Shown here one piece after another: positions 43,433-56,650 of a stretch of 64,000 nt of DNA. The stretch is from contig OX359195.1 in NCBI GenBank assembly GCA_947172415.1, positions 5,431,501 through 5,495,500 of the forward strand, in the 5' to 3' direction. The notes under the pieces were generated by a model, which saw nothing but the letters and a program-made list of their open reading frames with translations, was not told where the DNA came from and searched no databases. Source of the DNA: Chondrosia reniformis. Taxonomy: Eukaryota; Porifera; Demospongiae; Chondrillida; Chondrillidae. The first letter of the stretch is position 1. Each line of letters begins with the position of its first letter. The translations under genes were made by a program, and so were the position numbers.

Positions 43433-43788
43433 CCCTGGGTGCTTAAATTTATCTTTTGTCTTCTGCTTGGTCCTAAATGCATTTCAATAATTAGATTATA
43501 TGTATATTCATGTCGAAAGTTTAATACTATGTACGTATAATGTACATACTTACTTATACAGTACATGTAATTTGTATTTAATTAGCAAATATATACATAT
43601 ACAAATACATATTTAGTTAGTTACATATACAGTATAGTATATACATAATTTAATTGAGCTGTCTTGTATGCTCCAGGTGACTTTGTGATTTAAACAGTTA
43701 GCATTGTGTTAATTAGTAAGTAGTAGTAAAACAGTAATTTATGTCATTAGTTCTTCAAGACAATTATTATACACATAATCTCAAAAGG

Positions 43789-43797
43789 TATAAATAG
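43789..43797 (+). promoter_or_regulatory. TATA box of collagen gene 1
   Basis: TATAAATAG 59 bp upstream of the ATG. The same nine bases occur 54-59 bp upstream of the ATG in all four collagen genes, so it is very likely a core promoter element. Confidence 0.75.
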
Positions 43798-43847
43798 AGA
43801 AAAGCAATTCAATAGTTAACTTCAAATAAAGCATCTCCATCTGCAAG

Positions 43848-46800
43848 ATGGAGGTTGAGAAAGCTAAACGAAATCATTTTTGCTTCTCAAGCACTTTCCT
43901 CCTGGTCCTTGGGATAGTCACATTCACTATTGCAGTGTTTGAAGGCATTGGAGGAGCCATGTTGTGGAATCATTATGAATCAGAGCTTCAGGGTTTCAGA
44001 GAAAGGCTTGATGCCCTTGAGAATACACCATCAATCCAGGATAATGGTAATCATAGTAAATGGCATATACATTTACACACAAACTCTTATACAGACTCTA
44101 TTTGTAAATATTTAAGTATGCATTGATTAAATATGTAATAAATACTTCCCAACTCATTTGATTAAAAAGATAATGCAGACAGAACTGCTAGAACAAGCTA
44201 CAAAGGCGGATCCCACTGCGGTTGTGCTGGCCCTCGTGGAACCCCTGGATCCCCTGGACCCCCTGGACCCAAAGGAAACGCAGGAACTAATGGTGATCCT
44301 GGAACGCCAGGAGCTTCTGGAAAGCCTGGTCCCCCAGGTAAATCTGGGAATGATGGAAATGATGGTCAGCCAGGAAGACAAGGACAAAAGGGAGATACTG
44401 GTAAACCAGGACATCCAGGTAAACCTGGAGAAAAAGGAATGCAAGGACAGCAAGGAAAAACAGGTTATAGCTAATATTTCACATAGTATCTGATAGTCAT
44501 AATCGAACGAATTATCAATACAATATTACAGGAAGGCCAGGTCCTCGTGGACCTCCCGGTAGACCAGGTAAGGATGGTGAGGATGGTAATCCAGGAAGTC
44601 CAGGAGAACCAGGCAAGGATGGTAGACCTGGAAATGATGGTAGCCCAGGAAGGCCAGGAAAACCAGGATCACAGGGACCTAAAGGAGACAGTGGAGATGA
44701 TGGAAGACCAGGTATAAACATAATACATGTATACCACTAGGAATAAAGAAACACATACATTGCTATGGAAGTTACTCAAAGGATAAAATGTATTATTGAT
44801 GCATAGGATCACCAGGAAAACCAGGTCAAAATGGACAAAAGGGAGATCCAGGGAAGCCAGGAGGACCCGGAAAGCCTGGTTCACCTGGAATGAAGGGACA
44901 ACCAGGAAATAATGGTAGAGATGGAAAGCCTGGCCAACCAGGAACACCTGGAGAAGATGGTGATGATGGTAAACCAGGACAGCCTGGAAAACCTGGATCT
45001 CCTGGTAAACCTGGTCAGAAGGGTGATGCTGGTGAAGCAGGCAAACCAGGAAGAGATGGCAGTGATGGAAAGCCAGGAAGACCTGGCCAAAAAGGTGATA
45101 ATGGTGAACCTGGTAAGACAGGATTCCCTGGAAAACCAGGGAAACCAGGTAAAGTATCCTAATATATTGAAAGCAACATCACTGTCTCAGCAATGAAAAT
45201 ACTTGAAACCATTTGCATTACTGCTTTACTGGAGGCTCCAAACTGTATACTTCACACTCTAGGTTAAAATCTGTTGCACTTGTAATCTACAGGTGAAGAT
45301 GGAGAGACAGGAGCACAAGGAAAGCCTGGTAATCCTGGACAAAAGGGTCATACTGGTGATATAGGCCCACCTGGAAGTGATGGCAAGCCTGGAAAACCAG
45401 GTCAAGATGGACAAAAGGGAGAGCCAGGGAAGCCAGGAGGACCTGGAAAGCCCGGTTCACCTGGAACGAAGGGACAACCAGGAAATAATGGTAGAGATGG
45501 AAAGCCTGGCCAACCAGGAACACCTGGAGAAGATGGTGATGATGGTAAACCAGGACAACCTGGAAAACCTGGATCTCCTGGTAAACCTGGTCCGAAGGGT
45601 GATGCTGGCGAACCAGGCAAACCAGGAAGAGATGGTAGTGATGGAAAGCCAGGAAGACCTGGCCAAAAGGGAGATAAAGGTAGACCTGGTATGAAAGGTC
45701 ATCCTGGAAGTCCAGGGAAACCAGGTAAATCACTAATCACTTAGTATTGAAAGCAACACAAATGTCCAAAATTTCCAACACTACATACATCATACTTATT
45801 TTTATATAGATTATATGTACACGTTAATATACAGTATGTGGTAATAATTTGCAACATTTACCACTTGTTAATCTACAGGTGACGATGGAGAGACAGGAGC
45901 ACAAGGAAAGCCTGGTAACCCTGGACAAAAGGGTCATACTGGTGATATAGGCCCAGTTGGCCCACCAGGAAAACCAGGTCAAGATGGACAAAAGGGAGAT
46001 TCAGGGAAGCCAGGAGGACCCGGAAAGCCTGGTTCACCTGGAATGAAGGGAGAACCAGGAAATAATGGTAGAGATGGAAAGCCTGGCCAACCAGGAACAC
46101 CTGGAGAAGATGGCGATGATGGTAAACCAGGACAGCCTGGAAAACCTGGATCTCCTGGCCAAAAGGGAAATAAGGGTGAACCTGGTATGAAAGGTCATCC
46201 TGGAAGTCCAGGGAAACCAGGTAAATAAGTATTGAAAGCTACAAAAATGTCTACACATAATAAAGCAATAAATTATATACCTACGTCATACTTATTTTTA
46301 TATAGATTATATGTACACGTTAATATACAGTATGTGGTAATAATTTGCAACATTTACCACTTGTTAATCTACAGGTGACGATGGAGAGACAGGAGCACAA
46401 GGAAAACCTGGTAACCCTGGACAAAAGGGTCATACTGGTGATATAGGCCCAGTTGGCCCACCAGGAAAACCAGGTCAAGATGGACAAAAGGGAGATTCAG
46501 GGAAGCCAGGAGGACCCGGAAAGCCCGGTTCACCTGGAATGAAGGGACAACCAGGAAATAATGGTAGAGATGGAAAGCCTGGCCAACCAGGAACACCTGG
46601 AGAAGATGGTGATGATGGTAAACCAGGACAGCCTGGAAAACGTGGATCTCCTGGTAAACCTGGTCAGAAGGGTGATGTTGGTGAACCTGGCAAAACAGGA
46701 AGAGATGGTAGTGATGGAAAGCCAGGAAGACCTGGCCAAAAAGGTGATAATGGTGAACCTGTTAAGACAGGATTCCCTAGGCCTGGAAAGCCACACTCTA

Positions 46801-48496
46801 GGTTAAATGTGCTAAAGCTAAAAATCTATATACTAAATATATGCTGCACTTGTAATCTACAGGTGAAGATGGAGAGACAGGAGCACAAGGAAAGCCTGGT
46901 AATCCTGGACAAAAGGGTCATACTGGTGATATAGGTGCATCTGGAAGTGATGGCAAGCCTGGAAAACCAGGTCAAGATGGACAAAAGGGAGAGCCAGGGA
47001 AGCCAGGAAGACCCGGAAAGCCCGGTTCACCTGGAACGAAGGGACAACCAGGAAATAATGGTAGAGATGGAAAGCCTGGCCAACCAGGAACACCTGGAGA
47101 AGATGGTAATGATGGTAAACCAGGACATCCTGGAAAACCTGGATCTCCTGGTAAACCTGGTCCGAAGGGTGATGCTGGTGAAGCAGGTGAACCTGGAAAA
47201 AATGGCAGTGATGGAAAGCCAGGAAGACCTGGCCAAAGGGGAGATAAGGGTGAACCTGGTATGAAAGGACATCCTGGAAGTCCAGGGAAACCAGGTAAAT
47301 CTAGTATTGAATCACTTAGTATCGAAAGCAACACAAATGTCTACTCATGCAGTAAAATCATTTACCCTAGACTACAGACTTCATAGTTATTCCACCCTTT
47401 GCTCATTTCGCTACTCAGGAGAGATGAGTGGGTAGGGCAACATCTTGAGACATCATAGTTATTGCATGTTATATAGAATATGTTTGCTACATTTGCCCTA
47501 ATCTACAGGTGACGATGGAGAGACAGGAGCACAAGGAAAGCCTGGTAATCCTGGACAAAAGGGTCATACTGGTGATATAGGCCCAGTTGGCCCACCAGGA
47601 AAACCAGGTCAAGATGGACAAAAGGGAGAGCCAGGGGAGCCAGGAAGACCCGGAAAGCATGGCTCACCTGGAATGAAGGGACAACCAGGAAATAATGGTA
47701 GAGATGGAAAGCCTGGCCAACCAGGAACACCTGGAGAAGATGGTAATGATGGTAAACCAGGACATCCTGGAAAACCTGGATCTCCTGGTAAACCTGGTCA
47801 GAAGGGTGATGCTGGTGAAGCAGGTGAACCTGGAAGTAATGGCAGTGATGGAAAGCCAGGAACACCTGGTCAAAAGGGAGATAAGGGTGATACTGGAATG
47901 AAAGGACATCCTGGGAAACCAGGGAGACCAGGTACTAAACTTCAAGAACACAAATATCTACGTAGCTATATATACAAATACAATTCTTGCATATGTTGGT
48001 ATACTGTATGATATCAACAGGTTTGTCTTTTGTAAACAGGTAAAGATGGAGAGAGAGGAGCACCAGGAGAGCCAGGCAGACCTGGAACAAAAGGTCATCC
48101 AGGAATACCTGGCAGTGATGGTACACCAGGAGAAAAGGGTGAAATAGGACCTAGAGGTTCTTGTGTATACTGCAAAGCAGGACATAAACCTGGAGGTTCA
48201 TTTTCAGGCTAGTAAATATAATATCTTTAATTTGTAATAGATTTCCAGGACCTTTCAAACTTCTTATAGCATCAGAAGCTCAAGGTCAAAATAATGATTC
48301 ATCCAAATTACTGTCTATATAAATTTAATCAGTGTACACGCCCATGTACTGCATATGCACATTAGCTTGGCTTTAATTTAATTCAACATATGATCCACCA
48401 GGAACCAAAAATGGATGTTTCTGTGGCACTGATGAGAGAAAGTACTGGTCCCCCACCTGTTCGTGTGAACAACAGAAGAAACATACTCCCTGGTAG
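43848..48496 (+). CDS. Membrane-anchored short-chain collagen gene 1
   Basis: Exons: 43848-44046, 44179-44463, 44532-44711, 44807-45148, 45293-45724, 45879-46220, 46375 to about 46763 (end unclear), 46863-47294, 47509-47931, 48040 to 48156 or 48195, 48402-48496. Exon 1 encodes a basic cytoplasmic start ([11 protein letters not shown]), one transmembrane helix ([20 protein letters not shown]) and a short coiled segment. Exon 2 opens with the hinge SHCGC and starts the Gly-X-Y helix. The last exon is GCFC...YWSPTCSC...PW-stop. All exons join in phase 1 at a Gly codon (G|GN), the usual collagen-like logic. Exon 7 has lost the CCAG|GTAAA donor of its siblings and runs into intron-like sequence, so it may be skipped or use an internal GGT codon as donor. 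The product is probably a type II membrane or shed pericellular collagen of about 1,000 residues. AATAAA at 48550. Confidence 0.78.
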
Positions 48497-48549
48497 TCTC
48501 ACTCCGAAGGTGTGATTGGTCATGGATTATTAACTTTTATCTCTATTTT

Positions 48550-48555
48550 AATAAA
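48550..48555 (+). terminator. Candidate poly(A) signal of collagen gene 1
   Basis: AATAAA 54 bp after the TAG stop. A related 3' flank (GGATTATTAAC...AAATAAA) follows collagen gene 3, which supports it as a shared 3' UTR. Confidence 0.55.
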
Positions 48556-48965
48556 GTCTTAGGTATAGCTCTATGCATATTAGAATATAAAGAATATATC
48601 TCTGGTTGATTTTATAGCATTTACAGTTTTAGAATCATACTTGTATTTTATAACTAATCAAAAATTGATTATTCTGTGAAGTGACAAATATATGAAGATG
48701 ATTAGAAATTGATATATGAGAATGGATGAATTATATTCTAAAATTCCCAACAGTGTAATATAAAACATAGCATGCAGCAATAATATATACAGAATCTGGA
48801 AAAGTGTATTTTTTGGCTGAACAGAAAGTAATATCCAACAATATATACAGTCTAAATTTAATTAAAAGTATAAACTGCTACAATGCTTGAATGACTTCGT
48901 GTCAATATCAAGTTAACATAAAAAAAGCTAATGACATCAGCAATTTAAGATCTGCTACCAGTTGA

Positions 48966-48974
48966 TATAAATAG
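48966..48974 (+). promoter_or_regulatory. TATA box of collagen gene 2
   Basis: TATAAATAG 54 bp upstream of ATG 49020, same context as in the sister genes. Confidence 0.72.
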
Positions 48975-49019
48975 AGCTAGTCATTCTCAAGTAAGTGCTC
49001 TCTAGTATATACAAAAGAG

Positions 49020-50859
<1,840 letters not shown>

Positions 50860-51120
50860 TCCCAATTCCAAAGGTGTGGTGGCCAGAGACTATATAATAT
50901 CTTTTCTGTTGGCACTTTAGTTAGAACCTTTACAGTTATTGTATATACTAGTCTAAGATTAATTGTTTTTTTTTGTTCAGAAGAACAGAGAAGTAAGTAC
51001 ATATATACGTATATTCAGTAAAGGGGCAAATACAATTCAAGCAGCCCCACGAGTTCTTTATAATAACTAAATTACTTGTTTATATATGATAGAATAGAGA
51101 TTCATTGCTACGTTGTAACT

Positions 51121-51297
51121 ATGATATAGAGGAATTAGTGAGCTTTCCGTAGCAGGGCGAAACAATCAAGATTATTTCAGGATGTTACAACCTACCAGTG
51201 TTTTATCAGCTGAACAAGGTCTGCGGACCAAAATGTCCTGAAATAATCTTGATTGTTTTGCCCTGCTACGGAAAGCTCACTAATTCCTCTATATCAT
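51121..51297 (+). mobile_element. Hairpin element, 62-bp arms, hammerhead-like loop
   Basis: Arms 51121-51182 and 51236-51297 pair perfectly apart from one G.T. The loop ends GTT-...-CTGAACA-A-GGTC-TGCG-GACC-AAAATG. Stem III can continue through G.U pairs to a GUU site as in hammerheads, but the core CTGANGA is mutated to CTGAACA and stem I is not evident. Confidence 0.7.
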
Positions 51298-52309
51298 TGT
51301 TTATATATCTCTGAACTGGAGGTATACTAGAAGTATATAGATGCTTCTCAGAGCTACACCTGACAAAATTTAATTACAACCTATCGTTGTATATATCAAT
51401 AGCTAAATACATATATCTATATGTACATATTAAGCACACCTCTTATGAAGAAAGTCACAAATGAATAAACATGTGGAATCAAAGTGACAACCATATCACA
51501 AGTTTTCTTTTTCAAACATTATGAACGGGGAAAATAAGGAAAGAAACAAAAAGCTAGAGAAATCATATACAGTATATAACTGCCAATATTCAACCTAATC
51601 AAGAGCTACATACAGTATATACGTATAATTATATTAACTACTATTCACAGTCAGAACATTACTATTTACATATACCAATTAACACACAGCCATATTATAA
51701 TGACTCACAGCAACTATCTCACCTAAGCTTAGTTCAATTAAGGAGAAATAACCACTATATACAAGGAGCTTGTAACTCCTGATCCTTAATTGCAGTAAGT
51801 ATATATGTACATATGTACATGTATATGTTAGCGCAATCGTCATATAATGTAGTACTTACTCCATACACATATCAAAAATATAAGGAGGTCCTTATAAGTG
51901 CAAATTTAACTAACATCTTAGGTTAAAATGTCCTTATTATAAGTTTTCAAGCAGGTTTTATCAATAGTGAGGTGAAGCTATAAGTAAATATATACGTAAA
52001 TATTCTTATTATGTAAGCTTAAGTCTAGAATAAAAAAATATTAATTATATAACTTTTTAATAAAATAAGCATTAAATCACTAAGAGTGGCTAAGCCACTA
52101 GATTTTGGTTCCCATAAAAACTTTGCTTCCACCCATTAGCTCATTGAGCTCCTCAGTAGGTATGAGTGGGTGGGGTTAATCCAGAATCCACTGATGAGAA
52201 TTTCTTCATACTGATATATTGCATATTTCAAACTGTATGTTATGTAAGGGTAAAATTTTGAGGACACATGGCAGATCCATTACTTGTTTTAAAAAATAAC
52301 TTATATGTA

Positions 52310-52376
52310 CGGTACGCGTCAAAAGTAAGGCTTATACTCGCGAGATTCGAGTGCGAGGCACTTTTGACGCGTACCG
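52310..52376. mobile_element. 67-bp deletion derivative of the 31218-32036 transposon
   Basis: CGGTACGCGTCAAAAGTAAG...CACTTTTGACGCGTACCG between TA dinucleotides. Only the ends remain, in a single palindrome. Confidence 0.78.
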
Positions 52377-52820
52377 TATGTTTTAGGAATTAAACCTACC
52401 CTGTTGTGGCATGCATGGGTACATAAAAAATAATATTAAAGCAGCCAATATTTACACAATATAATAAAATTAGATTTGCATAAAAATGTTTAACAATACA
52501 AATTATAGAATTACTTGTGGTCATCCGAACTTTCACATAGGACATTGAACATCTGTCTATATACCCACTCCTACAGTATATCAAATAAAGCCATGTTAAT
52601 TAAAGAATTGTGGACTATAGAAATGGGTATTATACACATACACATATATTAGCTAGTTTTAGGCTAAAATATAGACCAATACAATACTCAACTGTTATTT
52701 GGGTTGAGCATGCATGCATTACTGATTAAATGCTGCAACTACATGAAGATGCTAATTGCATGGTTTCACCATTTGCAAATGTTTGTTATACGTATATAGC
52801 CACAATCAGACTGTCATACA

Positions 52821-53267
52821 GAAAAATATAATACACCATTTTCCTACATGCTACGTATATGCCTATTCTGTAAAAAAGCCTATGGGGGAACTAAACCTGA
52901 AGAGAGCTTTGGATGAAGATACAGGAGTCTTTCTTCCTTCTTTCATCTTCTTCTCCACAGGGTCAGACAGCTGTTTCCGGGAATTCCAAGTACCCTTCAT
53001 CAGTGATCCTGGGAGTCTTTGTCTTTTTCTTTATCTTTATCTTGATCTTCTGTGAATCCTTGGCTCATGTCATAAATACAGGATTCACAGAAGATCAAGA
53101 TATAGAAACAGCTGTCTGACCCAGTGGAGAAGAAGATGAAAGAAAGGAAAAGAAGAAAGAAAAACCTCCTGTATCTTCATCCAAAGCTCTCTTCAGGTTT
53201 AGTCCCCCTATAGGCTTTTTTTACAGAATAGGCATAGCATGTAGGAAAATGGTATATTAGATTTTTC
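52821..53267 (-). mobile_element. 447-bp foldback element carrying a complete hammerhead-like motif
   Basis: Left and right thirds are inverted copies (TTTTCCTACATGCTA, AAGCCTATGGGGGAACTAAA, GAGAGCTTTGGATGAAGATA, TCATCTTCTTCTCCAC). A second 19-bp palindrome (CTTGATCTTCTGTGAATCC/inverse) lies at 53040-53100. The hammerhead is at 52960-53009 on the minus strand. No ORF of note. Confidence 0.75.
52960..53009 (-). ncRNA. Type I hammerhead ribozyme motif
   Basis: Read on the minus strand: stem I 5' GGATCA, core CTGATGA, stem II AGGG...CCCG, core GAAA, stem III ACAG/CTGT, cleavage C, stem I 3' TGACCC. Stem I pairs with one A.C mismatch and extends two more pairs (CAG..CTG). All conserved core bases are present. 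The 10.1-11.1 position is A.G rather than G-C, so activity is uncertain. Confidence 0.55.
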
Positions 53268-53630
53268 ATACATAGATACGGTACATACATAAGCTAGTGT
53301 TGGGCTATAATAGACTGAAAGGCAATAAATATCCTTGGCTTTGTGATCTAGGGTTCGGCAGATGCATTTACATAGGTTAAAAATGAACAATTATATTATA
53401 TGCATATATGTACTTCCGTAATACTCAGGCTTATATATACCAGGTCCACTCCAAATGCATTTACAATAGCTCCTATATATACCCTTTAATGAACAGATGT
53501 ATGGACACAACTGTTATACAATGCCAAATTAAATTGGACATGTATTCCTAAATATATACTTAAATGACTTTAGGAATCAAAATTGCATTAGTTAAAATAA
53601 GTAGGTGACATTTAGGATTCTACCCATTGG

Positions 53631-53639
53631 TATAAATAG
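53631..53639 (+). promoter_or_regulatory. TATA box of collagen gene 3
   Basis: TATAAATAG 58 bp before ATG 53689. It lies downstream of an in-frame ATG at 53605, so that upstream ATG is almost certainly not in the mRNA. This decides the start codon. Confidence 0.75.
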
Positions 53640-53688
53640 AGAAAATCTCCTTTCTCAAGCAAATTCTCCATGTGTGCAACTGCATAAG

Positions 53689-56589
53689 ATGGAGGTTGAG
53701 AAAGCTAAACGAAATCATTTTTGCTTCTCAAGTACTTTCCTCCTGGTCCTTGGGATAGTCACATTCACTATTGCAGTGTTTGAAGGCATTGGAGGAGCCA
53801 TACTGTGGAATCATTATGAATCAGAGCTACAGGTTATCAGAGAAAGCCTTGATGGCCTTAAGAATACTCCATCAGTCCAAGATATAAGTAAGTACATGTC
53901 CTCTGAATTGAATCATATATAAACCTAAACTAAAAACAATACTAAGTATTAAGATTTTAATTATATTATTATATATTTCTAATGTATTTTGGATCCTTAT
54001 ATGACCTGATCAATATTAATTTGTTAAGAAGTATAGTTAACAGCTACACACATTATGTCTTCCTTATGTATCTCACATGTACAGGCACTGTGGAAAATAC
54101 TCCCAGTAAAAGGTTCTTTCATTGTAAATGTCCTCCTGGCCCACGTGGACACACTGGCAGTCCTGGAGCTACTGGGAGACCTGGAAGTCCAGGATCACCT
54201 GGAAAGCCTGGCAGCCCAGGACAATCTGGGATTAGTGGAGAAGCTGGTCAACCAGGAGGTCCAGGTCCTCAAGGACCCCCTGGTAGCCCTGGAAAGTCTG
54301 GTGGCCCAGGATCACCTGGAAAGCCTGGTGGTCCGGGATCACCTGGAAAGCCTGGCGGCCCAGGACACCCTGGAAATGATGGAGGAGCTGGTCCACCAGG
54401 AGGTCCAGGTCCTCAAGGACCTCCTGGTAGCCCTGGAAAGGTTGGTAGTCCAGGATTGCCTGGAGAATCTGGACCACAGGGACCTAAGGGAGACAGTGGA
54501 GATGACGGAAGACCAGGTAAATTACAAGCTATAGGAATAAAAGAAAACATAAAGTGTGAGCAAATATACATGGAGAAGGAAATGTATAACTGCATGTTGC
54601 TGTAGGACCCCCAGGAAAACCAGGTAATGGACAAAAGGGAGAACCAGGAGAACCTGGTCAGTAATAAGCATCATTGATTGATAGAGTGTCTGATATTATC
54701 ATAAGCCCATTATTTAAATATATTACAGGAAGTCCAGGTCCTCAAGGACCTCCCGGTAGACCTGGTAAGGATGGTGAGGATGGTAATCCAGGAAGTCCAG
54801 GAGAACCAGGCAAGGATGGTAGACCTGGAAGAAATGGAAAACGAGGAAGGTGTGGAAGACCAGGAAAACCAGGAAGACCTGGGAGCCTAGGACAACCTGG
54901 AGAAGCTGGTCCACCAGGAGGTCCAGGTCCTCAAGGACCTCCTGGTAGCCCTGGAGATGTCGGTAAGCAAGGATTGCCTGGAGAATCTGGACCACAGGGA
55001 CCTAAGGGAGACAGTGGAGATGACGGAAGACCAGGTAAATTACAAGCTATAGGAATAAAAGAAAACATAATGTGTGAGCAAATATACATGGAGAAGGAAA
55101 TGTATAACTGCATGTTGCTGTAGGACCCCCAGGAAAACCAGGTAATGGACAAAAGGGAGAACCAGGAGAACCTGGTCAGTAATAAGCATCATTGATTGAT
55201 AGAGTGTCTGATATTATCATAAGCCCATTATTTAAATATATTACAGGAAGTCCAGGTCCTCAAGGACTTCCCGGTAGACCTGGTAAGGATGGTGAGGATG
55301 GAAAACCAGGGAGTCCAGGAGAACCAGGCAAGGATGGTAGACCTGGAAGACATGGAAAACGAGGAAGGTGTGGAAGACCAGGAAAACCAGGAAGACCTGG
55401 GAGCCTAGGACCACAGGGGCCCAAAGGAGACAGTGGAGATGACGGAAGACCGGGTAAATTACAAGCTATAGGAATAAAAGAATACAAAAATGCTGCTATA
55501 TAGTGCATTTGTGAGCAAATATACACAGAGAAATAAGTGTATAATTGCTGCTTAGGATCCCATTAATTGAGAGAGTGTCTGATAAACCCATTATTCTTTA
55601 TATAAAACAGGAAAATCAGGTTCTAGCTATTATTTTACAGAGTATCTGATTAGTCATAATTAAATAAGAGGTAATCACGAAGTGGTATATATTCTAATGT
55701 TGGCTGTTAGACATTGTATTGATAATTCATTTGATTCCAACCAAATGATTTACAATAATAATCGTTACTAAATCATTATTGACATTAGTGTAGAGTTAAC
55801 TGTAGCTATTTAAGGTGCAGACGTCTTATGTCCATTAGTTTAGTTTTTGTTTGCTGTACTCTGATGAAGCCCACAGCAATTGGTCGAAACGTCAGTAATG
55901 ATTTATTGTAAATCATTTGGTTTGAATCGAACTAATTATCAATACAATATTACAGGAAGTCCAGGTCCTCAAGGACCTCCTGGTAGACCTGGTAAGGATG
56001 GTGAGGATGGAAAACCAGGGAGTCCAGGAGAACCAGGCAAGGATGGTAGATCCGGAAATGATGGTAACCCAGGGAAACCTGGAAACAATGGACCACCTGG
56101 TATACCTGGCCAGCCTGGGGTTAAAGGTGAAAAGGGAGATATGGGAAGACCAGACAACCCAGGTAAAAATTATAAAAAAACAACACAATAACTGATTTAC
56201 TGAAGTAACTTATATATAACTTACACGTACGTACATACATATTATGTACGTATGTACGTATTGTTTGTCAAAATATAACTAGTTGAATTCAAAAATTGAT
56301 CTAAATAGGCACACAAGGATGCTTCTGCCATGTCAGTTTTGGGAGGTATTGGTCCCCCACGTGCTCATGTAAAGAACAGTATGAACAGGGCCAACAAGGC
56401 CAACATGGCCAACAAGGCCAACAAGGTCAACACGGCCAACACGGCCAACAAGGCCAACAAGGCCAACACGGCCAACAAGGTCAACACGGCCAACACGGCC
56501 AACACGGCCAACACGGCCAACACAGCCAACAAGGTCAACACGGCCAACACGGCCAACAAGGCCAACACGGCCAACAGAGGCCTTGGTAG
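53689..56589 (+). CDS. Membrane-anchored short-chain collagen gene 3 with Gly-Gln-X tail
   Basis: Exons: 53689-53887, 54085-54516, 54606-54656, 54729-55034, 55124-55174, 55247-55453, optionally a 9-nt microexon 55611-55619, 55956-56162, 56309-56589 (about 577 aa). The plan matches genes 1 and 2: transmembrane exon, hinge FFHCKC, Gly-X-Y with GPPGSPG-type triplets, then GCFC...YWSPTCSC. After the last cysteine the chain continues with some 20 Gly-Gln-Gln/His triplets made by a 9-bp repeat, ending QRPW-stop. The exon pair 54606-55034 is repeated at 55124-55453, the second long exon being shortened. The 51-nt exons hold a helix imperfection (PGNGQKG). The intron before 55956 has gained a hammerhead-bearing hairpin. 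AATAAA at 56645. Confidence 0.82.
55661..55927 (+). mobile_element. 267-bp hammerhead hairpin inserted in a collagen gene 3 intron
   Basis: The intron flanks (TATCTGATTAGTCATAAT and TCGAACTAATTATCAATACA) are contiguous in the homologous intron of collagen gene 1 (44464-44531), which defines the insertion. Outer arms 55733-55758/55903-55928 pair with one mismatch. Confidence 0.75.
55771..55903 (+). ncRNA. Hammerhead ribozyme motif with open stem III
   Basis: Stem III 55771-55783 pairs with 55891-55903 (one G.U). The putative cleavage triplet ATT is at 55784-55786. Stem I AGTGTAG (55787-55793) pairs with CTGTACT (55854-55860) over seven positions, two of them G.U. The core CTGATGA follows at once (55861-55867), then a weak stem II (AGCCCA...TGGTC) and GAAA (55886-55889). 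C15.2 faces A16.2, a mismatch. Sense to the collagen gene. Confidence 0.5.
56378..56577 (+). repeat. 9-bp coding minisatellite (GGCCAACAN) in the collagen gene 3 tail
   Basis: About 22 units of GGCCAACAC or GGCCAACAA (some GGTCAACAC), read as Gly-Gln-His or Gly-Gln-Gln. The last codons (CAG AGG CCT TGG) return to the sister genes' PW ending. It is absent from genes 1 and 2, so expansion is recent. Open frames on the other strand and in the shifted frame here are artefacts of the repeat. Confidence 0.85.
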
Positions 56590-56644
56590 TCCCACTCCTA
56601 ATATGTAATTGCATGGATTATTAACATTTAGCTCCATTTTATAA

Positions 56645-56650
56645 AATAAA
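56645..56650 (+). terminator. Candidate poly(A) signal of collagen gene 3
   Basis: AATAAA 56 bp after the stop, in a 3' flank resembling that of gene 1. Confidence 0.5.

Noticed and set aside
53605..53688. 28-residue N-terminal extension of collagen genes 3 and 4
   Set aside because: The TATA box lies inside it and genes 1 and 2 lack it, so it is promoter and 5' UTR.
56330..56637. Asn/Thr/Lys-rich and Val/Gly-rich frames around 56330-56637
   Set aside because: They are shifted or antisense readings of the 9-bp repeat that codes for the collagen gene 3 tail.
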